NCBI GenBank assembly: GCA_023265365.1
Contig: JAHFTY010000009.1
Location: forward strand, 9,331-45,487
Reading direction: 5' to 3'
Length of the DNA stretch: 36,157 nt
DNA from: Acidobacteriota bacterium
GTDB lineage: Bacteria; Acidobacteriota; Terriglobia; 20CM-2-55-15
Below the pieces are notes generated by a model, which saw only the letters and a list, made by a program, of their open reading frames with translations, did no database searches and was not told the DNA's origin. The position numbers and the translations under genes are program-made. Shown in pieces: positions 14,611 through 23,287 of the stretch (positions are counted from its first letter, which is position 1; every line of letters begins with the position of its first letter).

Positions 14611-17535
14611 TTAAAACCGGTATTTCACGCCGAGACGCGCGATCCGGGGAGGCAGGATGGTCGTCGGGCGATGGTAGGTTGCGCCGGATGCGGTGGACCA
14701 TGCGGTGATCGTATTCGCGTTGGTGGTGTTGAAGAGATCGAAGATGCCCTCCACGGACTGGCGCTCGCCGATCTTGACTGTTTTCGAGACCCGGTTGTCC
14801 CACAGATTGACCCAGTGATACCGGCCGGCGCGCGGCTCGACGGTGAAGGTGATCGTCGTGTTATCCGCGGCGGCGAGCTGCGCGGTCCTCGAATACCACG
14901 CACCGGTTTGAGCGGTGAAGGTCCCGGCCCACTTGAATCCGTAGGGAAGACTGTACTGGCCGTTCAATTTGAGAGCCTGGCTCCAGAGTGGCGCGTCGTA
15001 TTTGCGGAGAAGTTCGTTGGGGTCTTTCGGATCGATCGTGTTGACGTGTCCCATGTCGATGCTGTAGCTGGCGAGCGCGCCCCATTTGTTGGCGTACTGT
15101 TTGTTGAAGGTGACTTCGTACGCGGTGAACTGGCTTCTCCCTTCGCCGTCGCGGAGGTTGGAAATCACATTGTCGTTCTGGCCCTTGGTGGGAAACGCCG
15201 CCGGAATCGACCACGCCTGCAGGATTTTGCCGGAATCATCCGCATTTCCGCGAATGCCGTCGGGACCCGGATCCGTGGCCGTGCGGACATCGGTGTATGC
15301 GGAAAACGGCTGCGCCAGATTATTGGTGGTGGTTCCGGGGAAGTCGAACTTGCGGACGACGTTGAAACGCATCGAGTAGTCGTGCGAGATCGCCATCTCG
15401 AGGCCGGCCGTGTATTCATCCAGGTAGCTGCCGTTGAGGTCGCGGGTGCCGAAACGTGTGGTGAATACGTTTGCGGCGATCCGGCGGGTGGTGAGATCCC
15501 AGTTGCCGTTGGAGCAACTGGTGGGTCTTTGCCCGGCAGCCGGCACGAAGGGAATCACTCCGTTCCAGCCGTTGAACGTGCAGTTCTTGCTCGCGTTCGG
15601 ATTCACGTCGTTGGCGCCCGGTCCCGGCTGGCTGTTCGGGCCGGAACTGCTGTCGATGTATCGGCCGTAGCTTGCCTTGAGTGCAACCTTGCCCGAACCG
15701 GTCACGTTGTATGCGAACGACATTCGCGGAACCATGGTGGTGTAGATCGGAAAGCTGTTCGGGCCAAGGTGAGGAATCGCCTGCCTGGTCGCGAACGGAC
15801 CTTCACCGGTGTTGCCCTGTTCGGGCTGTTCGGAGTAGAAGCGGTCGAATCGCAGGCCCATCGTGAAAGTCAGTTTCCGGTTCCAGGTCACCTTGTCGTT
15901 CAGATAGAACGAGGCATACTTGCCCAGTGACGCGACGCGGTTCGGAAAATCGTAAACAATGACGGAGTCCGCGTTCGCCGGGACAAAACGCGCCTGGAAA
16001 TCCGCCGCGGCCGGGTTCTTGACGGCGGCCTGCGCGGCGGTGGCGCGATAGCGGTACTGTTGTTGGTTCGGGAACCCGAAATTGGAGTTGTAGCCCTTGT
16101 CCCACCAGGCGTAGTAACCAAACTTGATTTCGTTATTCTTTCCGGAAATCTCCGTGAAGCGGCTGGCGTCCGCGTTCCAAGTCCAGCGGATGGGGCGCCG
16201 GTAGACGGTCTGGATCGGACCGAGAGATCCGGCGGACGCGGTCGTCAGATCGGTACGGCGGACGCCGTTGGGATCGGTGCAGGGCGCGAACGTGTTACAG
16301 GTGTTCGTCCATGCTTTGTCGGGCCACCAGTAACCGCCGCGATTGATTCCGGCGGTTGCGGTCATTCTCGGGTTCACGATGTAGGTCCACTTCAGGTTCG
16401 GTCCATAATCCGACCACGAATCCTGATTCTGCGACGCTTCGGAGGGAGTCCACGTTCCACCGCTCCGGTACGGCTGCCACTTGCGTCCGACCGACCAACT
16501 GGTGTCGATTTTCTGGCCGTTCGTCAGTTGGTAGGTCAGCTTCGCGGTCGGCGTCTGGAGTTTCGTATAAAACTCCTGCTGCTGTCCGTCGGACATTCGA
16601 ATGAAGCCGGGTTGATATTGGCCGGCATACCCGTCGCGATAGGAGAGGTAGAACCAGAGCTTGTCTTTCCTGATCGGTCCGCTGAAGTCCCCGTAGGTTT
16701 CCCGGAGCGTCGTGAACTTGTTCGATCCGGCGGAATATCCCGCCGCGATGAGTTTCTCGCTGACGTTATTGCTCTGAAAACTGCCGCGCTGGTAATCCTG
16801 ATTGAACGAACCGTGGAACTGGTTGCCGCCGGATCGGAGAACACGATTGACGGTGACGCCCGCGTTCATCTGATCGGCGCCTTTTCCGGCCGTGATGACG
16901 TTCACTTCTTCGAAACTGTTCCAGTCACTCTGCCCCTGATCCCAGATCAAACCGTCCACCGCAACCACCGCGTTGCCGCTTCGTCCATAAGTGCGGACGG
17001 TGGGCGCCGGGCCCGTGCCGTAATTGGAGCCGCCGACGTCGTAGGTGCCGGTCTGGAACAGGCCGGGAATCATCGTCGTGAGGCCGGTCATGCTGCGGGA
17101 ATAGGGAAGATTATCCAGCTTGTTCTTGTCCCAGTTCACGCCGACCGTCGCCTGCTCCAGATCGATCGTCGGCGCCTGGCTGCTGACCGTGATTTCCTGG
17201 CTGACCGCCGACACCTCCATCACGGCGGGAACCGTGATCGTTTTGCCGGCCGCCACGACGTTACCGTCCACATTGATCGTCTTGAATCCGGGAAGCGCGA
17301 ACGTGACGCGGTACGTGCCGACCACGAGTTCGGTGAACCGGTAGCCGCCTTGCTCATCCGTCACCGCGGTCCGGCTGCCGCCGATCATCGCAGGACTGCT
17401 GAGGGTCACTTCGACGCCCGGAACCAATGCGCCGCTCGAATCCGTGGTGCGAACCGCAATGGTTCCGGTGATTGCCTGGGGAAAGGCAAGCGCCGTCGCC
17501 AGTAATATGAAGAGAACAGGTCGCATGCAGTTCAT
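14611..17535 (-). CDS. TonB-dependent receptor with N-terminal carboxypeptidase-regulatory-like domain
   Basis: This 974-residue outer-membrane protein has a signal peptide (LFILLATALAFPQA) and, at about residues 22-110, a beta-sandwich with ITGTIAVRTTDSSGALVPG and GGYRFTELVVGTYRVTF, as in CarboxypepD_reg-like domains. A plug region (VDGLIWDQGQSDWNSFEEV, then NRVLRSGGNQFHGS) and a long beta barrel follow, ending G-V-K-Y-R-F with the terminal aromatic needed for outer-membrane assembly. This architecture is abundant in Acidobacteriota, usually for large oligosaccharide or peptide substrates; the ligand is not evident. GGAGG lies 5 nt before the ATG at 17535; an in-frame ATG at 17526 is possible. 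Confidence 0.9.
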   Translation of the reverse strand: MNCMRPVLFILLATALAFPQAITGTIAVRTTDSSGALVPGVEVTLSSPAMIGGSRTAVTDEQGGYRFTELVVGTYRVTFALPGFKTINVDGNVVAAGKTITVPAVMEVSAVSQEITVSSQAPTIDLEQATVGVNWDKNKLDNLPYSRSMTGLTTMIPGLFQTGTYDVGGSNYGTGPAPTVRTYGRSGNAVVAVDGLIWDQGQSDWNSFEEVNVITAGKGADQMNAGVTVNRVLRSGGNQFHGSFNQDYQRGSFQSNNVSEKLIAAGYSAGSNKFTTLRETYGDFSGPIRKDKLWFYLSYRDGYAGQYQPGFIRMSDGQQQEFYTKLQTPTAKLTYQLTNGQKIDTSWSVGRKWQPYRSGGTWTPSEASQNQDSWSDYGPNLKWTYIVNPRMTATAGINRGGYWWPDKAWTNTCNTFAPCTDPNGVRRTDLTTASAGSLGPIQTVYRRPIRWTWNADASRFTEISGKNNEIKFGYYAWWDKGYNSNFGFPNQQQYRYRATAAQAAVKNPAAADFQARFVPANADSVIVYDFPNRVASLGKYASFYLNDKVTWNRKLTFTMGLRFDRFYSEQPEQGNTGEGPFATRQAIPHLGPNSFPIYTTMVPRMSFAYNVTGSGKVALKASYGRYIDSSSGPNSQPGPGANDVNPNASKNCTFNGWNGVIPFVPAAGQRPTSCSNGNWDLTTRRIAANVFTTRFGTRDLNGSYLDEYTAGLEMAISHDYSMRFNVVRKFDFPGTTTNNLAQPFSAYTDVRTATDPGPDGIRGNADDSGKILQAWSIPAAFPTKGQNDNVISNLRDGEGRSQFTAYEVTFNKQYANKWGALASYSIDMGHVNTIDPKDPNELLRKYDAPLWSQALKLNGQYSLPYGFKWAGTFTAQTGAWYSRTAQLAAADNTTITFTVEPRAGRYHWVNLWDNRVSKTVKIGERQSVEGIFDLFNTTNANTITAWSTASGATYHRPTTILPPRIARLGVKYRF

Positions 17536-17566
17536 TGTGGCCTCCAGTAATCCGTTCTGGGCGCGG

Positions 17567-17572
17567 ATTATA
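17567..17572 (-). promoter_or_regulatory. -10 element of the TonB receptor gene
   Basis: On the minus strand a perfect TATAAT lies 31 nt before the receptor ATG, within the gap after the frataxin gene. It would give a leader of roughly 25 nt containing the GGAGG site. No convincing -35 is seen at 16-18 nt spacing. Confidence 0.45.
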
Positions 17573-17601
17573 GTGGCTTTGGATGACTTTGGACAGCGGC
17601 G

Positions 17602-17934
17602 TTAAAGCTGAATGGGAGGAATTCCCAGGAGTTCTCCGATCAGGCGTCCGAGCAGGACGTTCAAGGATTCCCCCGTGCCGGAAAAAACAAATGAAGTTCC
17701 GGCCCAGTCGAGTTTGAAACTGCGGGACAGCGCGGAGATCCAGATCTGTCGAACGGGCGCGTTCGGACTCACCACGATCTTCCCGCCGGCGGGCGCTTCC
17801 GCTTCGATCGTCAACACGCCATTCTGCAACATCACTTCCGCATCGTGGTTTTCGGCGACAACGTCCAGCAATCGATTCAGCCGCTCGAGTGCGGCATCGC
17901 TCTCCGTTCGAAATTCGGTTTCGGTCATAGGCAT
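17602..17934 (-). CDS. cyaY: Bacterial frataxin, iron donor protein CyaY
   Basis: This 110-residue protein fits the frataxin fold: an N-terminal helix rich in acidic residues (ETEFRTESDAALERLNRLLDV), then D-A-E-V-M-L-Q-N-G-V-L-T-I-E, a strand with K-I-V-V-S-P-N-A-P, the signature R-Q-I-W-I-S-A, and a C-terminal helix after G-E-S-L-N. Frataxin binds iron and modulates Fe-S cluster assembly with the cysteine desulfurase. The start could also be the third codon (17928). It lies upstream of the TonB receptor gene on the same strand and is divergent from the M20 peptidase gene. No isc genes are in the window. Confidence 0.85.
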   Translation of the reverse strand: MPMTETEFRTESDAALERLNRLLDVVAENHDAEVMLQNGVLTIEAEAPAGGKIVVSPNAPVRQIWISALSRSFKLDWAGTSFVFSGTGESLNVLLGRLIGELLGIPPIQL

Positions 17935-18225
17935 GGCCGTTATTATCCCTTGAAAACCACGGTTTTATGTAAAAACACACCTTCCGGCAGATCACTTCAC
18001 TGGAATCCAGGACCATCGTGCATTTCCGGCAGAACCGAAATCGCCATTTGTACAGGTCTGCCCGACGTGGGGCGATCCGGCGCATTTTTCTTTCACCGGA
18101 AGCGCCGGATGACTTCACAATCTGTTTTTCGCCTCCGGATGTCGACGGAATCCTGCGCTTTCTCTGCGACGAGCGCGAGTTCTCGCGCAACCGGGTCAAG
18201 CGGCACTCGAAAGGGCATTTGGACA

Positions 18226-19230
18226 ATGACGCATTCGGCGTTCGATCTGACGAAACAGTTGATGACAATCCCCTCCGTCACCGGAAGCGAAGGCGAGGTT
18301 GGAACGTTTCTTGGTTCGCATTTGTCCGGCGAGGGCTACCGCGTCGAGCGGCAGGTCGTGGAAGAGGGGAGGTCCAACGTTATCGCCTATGCGGGCGGCG
18401 ATCCAAGGATCGTATTCTGCACCCATATCGACACGGTGCCTCCCGTTCTGCCCGTTCGCGAAGACGGCGAGTACCTCTACGGACGTGGAGCGTGCGACAC
18501 CAAGGGGATCATCGCGGCCATGTTCGAGGCCGGGCGGCGGCTGCGACAGAGCGGTCTGACGAACTTCGCGTACTTGCTGGTGGTGGGCGAGGAGATCAAT
18601 GGCGCCGGAGCCCGGGCCGCAAACACGCTCAAGTGGACGTCCGACTTTGTGATCGTCGGCGAACCGACCGAAAACCTCCTGGCGCGCGCGCAGAAGGGGA
18701 CGTTCAACGTCAATCTGAGCGTGACCGGGCGCGCGGCCCACTCGGGCTATCCGGAAAAAGGCGTGTCGGCGATCGAGTCTCTCTGGAAAATATTGGCCGA
18801 CTGCCGCGAGGCCGACTGGGGAGATGACCCTGTTCTGGGCCGCGGCTCATTTAACATCGGCGTATTCCAGGGCGGCGAACGGGCCAATATCGTGCCGGCG
18901 GCGGCGAAAGCGTCGTGCATGATTCGAACGATCGAGCCCGGCCCGCGCATTGAAGAGAAGATGCGCCGGCTTGTTGCGAATCGTGCGACGATGGAAATCA
19001 TCAGCAGCAACAACCCCCAGGTGATGCACGTCGTGGAAGGATTTGAGACGACCGTCGTTTCTTTCGGAAGCGACATCCCGTATCTGGGAAATCTCGGGAA
19101 GCCCCTGCTGATCGGACCCGGCTCCATTCTGGATGCGCACACGGCCGACGAGAAAATCGGGAAGACCGAGCTGCTCCACGGCGCGGATTTGTACGAGAAA
19201 CTGGCGAAGACACTATGCGGATCGCTCTGA
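18226..19230 (+). CDS. M20 family metallopeptidase, probable succinyl-diaminopimelate desuccinylase (DapE-like)
   Basis: This is a 334-residue M20 zinc amidohydrolase. Metal-binding and catalytic motifs are visible: C-T-H-I-D-T-V-P-P, G-R-G-A-C-D-T-K-G, the G-E-E-I-N-G catalytic Glu block, V-G-E-P-T-E, and G-R-A-A-H-S-G of the dimerisation domain. It is shorter than typical DapE (about 375). Its assignment to DapE rests on being first in a run with dapB, dapA and dapD, which need a desuccinylase; an ArgE/LysK-like deacylase is the alternative. The ATG at 18226 starts the family-like sequence; the frame is open upstream without homology. The 291-nt gap to the divergent cyaY start holds no recognisable gene. 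The end overlaps dapB by 16 nt. Confidence 0.8.
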   Translation: MTHSAFDLTKQLMTIPSVTGSEGEVGTFLGSHLSGEGYRVERQVVEEGRSNVIAYAGGDPRIVFCTHIDTVPPVLPVREDGEYLYGRGACDTKGIIAAMFEAGRRLRQSGLTNFAYLLVVGEEINGAGARAANTLKWTSDFVIVGEPTENLLARAQKGTFNVNLSVTGRAAHSGYPEKGVSAIESLWKILADCREADWGDDPVLGRGSFNIGVFQGGERANIVPAAAKASCMIRTIEPGPRIEEKMRRLVANRATMEIISSNNPQVMHVVEGFETTVVSFGSDIPYLGNLGKPLLIGPGSILDAHTADEKIGKTELLHGADLYEKLAKTLCGSL

Positions 19231-19889
19231 TCGGGTTCGGAAAAATGGGGAGGGAAATCGACGCGATCGCCCGCGCCCAGGGCGAAACGATCGCGCGCGT
19301 GTTCGATTCCCGCACTCCGGTCAAGCCCCAGGCGCTGGAAGGAATCGACGTCTGCATCGAATTTTCCACGCCGGAAGCGGCGCTCGCAAACATCCGGGCC
19401 TGCATCGAGGCGAAGCGGGATATCGTTGTAGGGACCACGGGATGGCTCGAACACTTGCCGAAATTGAAAGACGATGTGAAAGACTCGGGTCTCCTTTATT
19501 CCGCAAATTTTTCCCTCGGCATGAACATCTTCCAGCGCATCGTCAGCCACGCGGCCGCACTGATCGAGAAGGCGCCCGAGTACGATCCGTTTATCCATGA
19601 AGTGCATCACCGTCAGAAGAAAGACAGTCCCAGCGGAACGGCAATCCGGCTCGCGAATATCCTGCTGGACACGATCGGCAGAAAGAACAAGGACACACTC
19701 AGCATTTCTTCAAATCGTGCGGGCCTTGTGACCGGCACCCACACCGTCGCCTTCGATTCCGAGGCCGACCTCATCGAACTGCGGCATACCGCCAAGAACC
19801 GGCGTGGCTTCGCGCTGGGCGCGCTGACGGCAGCCAGGTGGTTGCATGGCCGTAAAGGGGTGTACACGATGGACGATGTCGAGTTGTAA
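19215..19889 (+). CDS. dapB: 4-hydroxy-tetrahydrodipicolinate reductase
   Basis: This 224-residue protein has the N-terminal nucleotide-binding motif G-F-G-K-M-G (residues 7-12) and the family signature E-V-H-H-R-Q-K-K-D-S-P-S-G-T-A (129-143), with the catalytic His and Lys present. It reduces 4-hydroxy-tetrahydrodipicolinate to tetrahydrodipicolinate with NAD(P)H. It is shorter than the E. coli enzyme (273) but resembles other short forms. The start lies 16 nt inside the end of the M20 gene, implying translational coupling, and dapA follows after 17 nt. Confidence 0.93.
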   Translation: MRIALIGFGKMGREIDAIARAQGETIARVFDSRTPVKPQALEGIDVCIEFSTPEAALANIRACIEAKRDIVVGTTGWLEHLPKLKDDVKDSGLLYSANFSLGMNIFQRIVSHAAALIEKAPEYDPFIHEVHHRQKKDSPSGTAIRLANILLDTIGRKNKDTLSISSNRAGLVTGTHTVAFDSEADLIELRHTAKNRRGFALGALTAARWLHGRKGVYTMDDVEL

Positions 19890-19906
19890 TTACGTTTGAG
19901 GTGCTT

Positions 19907-20815
19907 ATGACAAAGCAGAAATTTCAGGGAACCGGAACGGCGCTGGTCACTCCTTTCAAGGGGGATGGCTCCATCGATGAAGCCGCGCTGCGCCGCCTGG
20001 TGGACTTCCAGATCGGCGAAGGCATCGACATGTTGTTCCCCTGCGGGACGACCGGCGAAGGCGCCACCCTTGACGCCGATGAGACCGGGCGTGTTGCCGG
20101 CATCGTGATCGATCAGACGCGCAAACGTGTTCCGGTCATTGTCGGCGCCGGCAGCAACTCGACCTCCAAGGCCATTCAGGCGACCCGCGCCGCGAAAAAG
20201 CTTGGCGCGGATGGCGTGCTGTCGGTGGGTCCGTATTACAACAAGCCGACGCAGGAGGGATATTACGAGCACTTCAAAGCGATCGCGGAATCCGAGGATA
20301 TCCCGATCGTTGTGTACAACGTGCCGGGCCGCACCGCGAGCAACATCGAGGCGAAAACCATGCTGCGGCTCGCCGAAGTGCCGAACATTGCGGCGGTCAA
20401 GGAGGCCTCCGGAAATCTCGGCCAGATCATGGACATCCTGCGCGACCGGCCTGCCGGCTTTCGCGTTCTGTCGGGCGATGACGCTGTCGCTCTCGCCATT
20501 GTGGCGATGGGAGGCGACGGCCTCGTTTCCGTGGTTTCGAATCAGGCTCCGCGCATGATGAGGGAGATCATCGACGCCGCCCTTGCCGGCGACCTGGATC
20601 GCGCCCGCGCGCTGCACTACAGGCTCCTTCCCTTGATGAATGCGAACTTCATGGAATCGAATCCAATTCCTGTGAAAGCCGCGCTTGCGATGATGGGAAT
20701 GATCGAAGAGAACTACCGGTTGCCCATGGTGCCGATGAGTGCCGCGAATCGTGAACGGTTCAGAAAGATTGTGGAAGATGCGGGACTCCTTCAACCGGCC
20801 GGAGCCCGCCAGTGA
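19907..20815 (+). CDS. dapA: 4-hydroxy-tetrahydrodipicolinate synthase
   Basis: This 302-residue class I aldolase condenses pyruvate with aspartate semialdehyde. Key residues are visible: G-T-T-G-E-G (47-52), Tyr137 in V-Y-N-V-P-G-R-T, Arg142 and the Schiff-base Lys165 in A-A-V-K-E-A-S-G. I chose ATG 19907 because GAGG ends 5 nt upstream; a GTG at 19901 is in frame but overlaps that site. The stop overlaps the dapD GTG start by 4 nt (GTGA). Confidence 0.95.
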   Translation: MTKQKFQGTGTALVTPFKGDGSIDEAALRRLVDFQIGEGIDMLFPCGTTGEGATLDADETGRVAGIVIDQTRKRVPVIVGAGSNSTSKAIQATRAAKKLGADGVLSVGPYYNKPTQEGYYEHFKAIAESEDIPIVVYNVPGRTASNIEAKTMLRLAEVPNIAAVKEASGNLGQIMDILRDRPAGFRVLSGDDAVALAIVAMGGDGLVSVVSNQAPRMMREIIDAALAGDLDRARALHYRLLPLMNANFMESNPIPVKAALAMMGMIEENYRLPMVPMSAANRERFRKIVEDAGLLQPAGARQ

Positions 20816-21642
20816 ACCTCCAGTCCGAAATCGAAAGGCTTCTTGGACTTCCGGCCGACGAAGCGAGACGCGACGGCCTCGCGGTGATCGCCGGGTTTCG
20901 CGCCGGCCTGAATCGTGGAGAGTTCCGCGCCGCCGAGAAAACCGAAACGGGTTGGCGGACGAACCTCTGGGTGAAGCGCGGCATTCTTCTGGCCTTTCGC
21001 ATCGGCGCCGTCGTCGATCGATCGATCCCCGGCGAATTCTTCTTCTTCGACAAGGACACGCTTCCCGCCCACGCTCTGAACTCCAACGACGGTGTGCGCG
21101 TGGTGCCCGGCGGCTCATCCATCCGGGATGGCGCGTACGTGGCAAAGAGCGTGATTTGCATGCCGCCGATGTTCATCAACATCGGCGCCTGGGTGGACGA
21201 AGGAACGATGGTGGATTCGCATGCGCTGGTCGGTTCCTGCGCGCAGATTGGAAAACGCGTCCATCTTTCCGCCGCCGCGCAGATCGGTGGCGTTCTGGAG
21301 CCGCCCGGCGCGCTGCCGGTGATTGTCGAAGACGAAGCGTTTGTCGGCGGCAATTGCGGTGTTTACGAAGGCGTCATTGTCGGCGCACGGGCCGTTCTGG
21401 CGCCCGGGGTCATTCTGACGGGCGGGACCGCCGTTTACGATCTGGTGCGCGGCGAAGTCTACCGGCGCACGCCGGAACATCCACTGGCGATCCCCCCAGG
21501 CGCGGTCCTGGTGCCGGGCTCGCGGCCGGCTTCCGGAGCTTTCGCAACCGAACACCGCGTGTCTTTGTATGCGCCGGTCATCGTGAAATACCGCGACGAT
21601 AAGACCGGCGCCTCCACGATGCTGGAAGACGCGTTGCGATAA
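20812..21642 (+). CDS. dapD: 2,3,4,5-tetrahydropyridine-2,6-dicarboxylate N-succinyltransferase
   Basis: This 276-residue protein transfers succinyl from succinyl-CoA to tetrahydrodipicolinate, committing the pathway to the succinylase branch. The left-handed beta-helix of hexapeptide repeats is clear (NIGAWVDEGTMVDSHALVGS, then QIGKRVHLSAAAQIGGVLEP). Conserved positions such as R-V-V-P-G-G-S-S-I-R and F-V-G-G-N-C-G match DapD. The GTG start at 20812 overlaps the dapA stop. It is the last gene of the dap run and is followed by repeat copy C. Confidence 0.94.
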   Translation: MNLQSEIERLLGLPADEARRDGLAVIAGFRAGLNRGEFRAAEKTETGWRTNLWVKRGILLAFRIGAVVDRSIPGEFFFFDKDTLPAHALNSNDGVRVVPGGSSIRDGAYVAKSVICMPPMFINIGAWVDEGTMVDSHALVGSCAQIGKRVHLSAAAQIGGVLEPPGALPVIVEDEAFVGGNCGVYEGVIVGARAVLAPGVILTGGTAVYDLVRGEVYRRTPEHPLAIPPGAVLVPGSRPASGAFATEHRVSLYAPVIVKYRDDKTGASTMLEDALR

Positions 21643-21724
21643 AACTTTTGGACTTCCCGGTGTCGTTGCGGGCTACAGCCGCGTTCGCGAAAACGCGCTC
21701 GAGGCGTGTTTCGTAAGACGAAGC

Positions 21725-21873
21725 GTTTTCCCCGCCTTGGCCAAGGCGGGGTGCCGCGGAGCGGCGGGGTGGTTCGTTCAATAAAACCAATTTCTTAAAG
21801 AGCACCACCCCGGCGCTTCGCGCCACCCCTCCTCGACGAGGAGGGGAAACCACTCCTCGTCGAGGAGTTCCCC
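21725..21873 (+). repeat. Dispersed structured intergenic repeat, copy C
   Basis: This copy lies between dapD and the convergent CNNM/CBS gene. It is the cleanest copy. Hairpin 1 is a perfect 22-nt palindrome (21730-21751; arm CCCCGCCTTGG). Hairpin 2 is GCCGC-GGA-GCGGC (21753-21765). A central stem pairs CGGGGTGGT (21765-21773) with ACCACCCCG (21804-21812) around an AT-richer loop. GGCGC-TTC-GCGCC follows, then a 21-nt stem with arm CCCCTCCTCG (21826-21846). A further imperfect inverted repeat, AACCACTCCTCG...CGAGGAGTTCCCC, ends the element. Confidence 0.88.
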
Positions 21874-21936
21874 TAACAGGACCTGCTGGCCGGTGCAATA
21901 ACACTTGTCGGCGCAGTTTCTTGAGGAACCGTCGGA

Positions 21937-23259
21937 TCAGTCTTCGTGGACTTCCTCGGCTTCGCTGTCTTCCTTGGGTGGAGCCTTTGAGACGAGAACC
22001 TTATCGACGCGCTTTTCGTCCATGTCGACGACCTCGAATCGATAGCCTTCCGCCTCGAACACGTCGCCGGTGATGGGGACCCGCCCCATTTCCAGCATCA
22101 CGAAGCCGCCAAGCGTGTTGAAGTTTCCGGAGTCCTCGTTCGGGAGCCGGGAGAGTTCCAGAATTTCCTTCACGTCGTCAATCAGGATCTTGCCGTCGAT
22201 AAGCCATGAGCCGTCCGAACGCTGAACGGCCATGCGTTCGCCGGGCATGTCCGCGGATGCGACGTCGCCGACGATGTCTTCCAGAACGTCGTTGATGGTG
22301 ACAAGGCCCTCGACTCCGCCATACTCGTCGACCACGAGCGCGATGTGCGTGCGGGACTTCTTGAACATCTCGAGGAGTTTCAGGGCAGGGAGCGCCTCGG
22401 GCACGAACAGAGGAGGACGCATCGAGGCGCGCAGATCGATCTTCTCGCCGAGGAGACATCGCGTCAGCAAATCCTTGGTCTGAACGACGCCGATCACGTT
22501 GTCGAAAGAACCCTGTCCGACCGGGAATCGGGAAAAGAGGGAGGCCGCCATCTTTTGCCGGTTCACTTCCCAGGAATCCTCCACGTCCAGCCACACCACC
22601 TCGCGGCGGGGCCGCATCAGTGCGCTCACACCACGGTCGCCCAGCTTGAGCAGACTCTTCATCATGTCGTGCTCGGCTTCCTCAAACACGCCCGCTTCGG
22701 TGCCCTGCTCGAGCATCACCTTGATCTCTTCCTGGGTCACCGGCGGCTCCTCCGGCGGCTTGGCGCGAAGAAGTTTCAGTACGAGCCGCGTTGACACGAT
22801 CAGCAAATGAACGGCGGGCGCTGCGATTCTGGACATGACCGACAGCGTCCGGGCAAACGTGGCGGCCAGCCGTTCGGGGTTGTGAAGCGCGAGCCGTTTG
22901 GGAACGAGTTCTCCGATGACGAGCGTCATGTAGGTGATGCCCATGATCACGACGACGAACGCCACGCTTTCGCTGTAGAGTGCCAGTTCGGGAACGGTTT
23001 TCAACCATCCGGAAAGACTCGCGACCAGCGACCGTTCCCCAAATGCGCCGGCCAGAATGCCGATAAGGGTCATGCCGATTTGCGTTGTGGAGAGAAACCG
23101 GTCCGGGTGAGTGGACAACTCGAGAGCGGTCTGGGCGCCGGTGTTTCCTTCGTTCGCCCACTGTTGCAGTCTCGTTTTTCGCGAAGAGACGACCGCCATT
23201 TCGGCCATAGCGAACAGGCCGTTAATCAGCATCAGCACAAGAAGGATTAGAATCGCCAT
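21937..23259 (-). CDS. CNNM/CBS-domain membrane protein (HlyC/CorC family)
   Basis: This is a 440-residue protein. An N-terminal CNNM transmembrane domain starts MAILILLVLMLINGLFAMAEMA and includes STTQIGMTLIGILAGAFGE and L-V-I-G-E-L-V-P-K-R. A CBS pair follows (with VIGVVQTKDLL and VVDEYGGVEGLVTINDVLED), then a C-terminal CorC_HlyC domain (FNTLGGFVMLEMGRVP). Relatives are implicated in Mg2+/Co2+ transport; the often-used name hemolysin is historical. I placed the start at ATG 23259, where family similarity begins, with TATTTT 7 nt upstream. Longer in-frame starts (23289, 23415) would overlap the divergent M48 gene. Confidence 0.88.
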   Translation of the reverse strand: MAILILLVLMLINGLFAMAEMAVVSSRKTRLQQWANEGNTGAQTALELSTHPDRFLSTTQIGMTLIGILAGAFGERSLVASLSGWLKTVPELALYSESVAFVVVIMGITYMTLVIGELVPKRLALHNPERLAATFARTLSVMSRIAAPAVHLLIVSTRLVLKLLRAKPPEEPPVTQEEIKVMLEQGTEAGVFEEAEHDMMKSLLKLGDRGVSALMRPRREVVWLDVEDSWEVNRQKMAASLFSRFPVGQGSFDNVIGVVQTKDLLTRCLLGEKIDLRASMRPPLFVPEALPALKLLEMFKKSRTHIALVVDEYGGVEGLVTINDVLEDIVGDVASADMPGERMAVQRSDGSWLIDGKILIDDVKEILELSRLPNEDSGNFNTLGGFVMLEMGRVPITGDVFEAEGYRFEVVDMDEKRVDKVLVSKAPPKEDSEAEEVHED

Positions 23260-23265
23260 TGGATC

Positions 23266-23272
23266 TAAAATA
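23266..23272. promoter_or_regulatory. Shared bidirectional -10 core between the CNNM and M48 genes
   Basis: The 7-mer TAAAATA gives TAAAAT on the plus strand (16 nt before the M48 ATG at 23288) and TATTTT on the minus strand (7 nt before the CNNM ATG at 23259). The start codons are only 28 bp apart, so both genes must be transcribed from this AT-rich core or from inside each other. Confidence 0.45.
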
Positions 23273-23287
23273 TCAGCAGCCAATCGC

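Noticed and set aside
17935-18225. Possible small gene in the cyaY-M20 gap
   Set aside because: Frames are open on both strands but lack start signals, motifs or coding-like composition; it is treated as an intergenic promoter region.
21730-21850. Minus-strand open frames through the repeat copies encoding a recurring peptide (for example ending P-P-R-R-S-A-A-P-R-L-G-Q-G-G)
   Set aside because: The peptide recurs only because the structured repeat recurs; it has no ribosome-binding site and its frame is broken or different in some copies.
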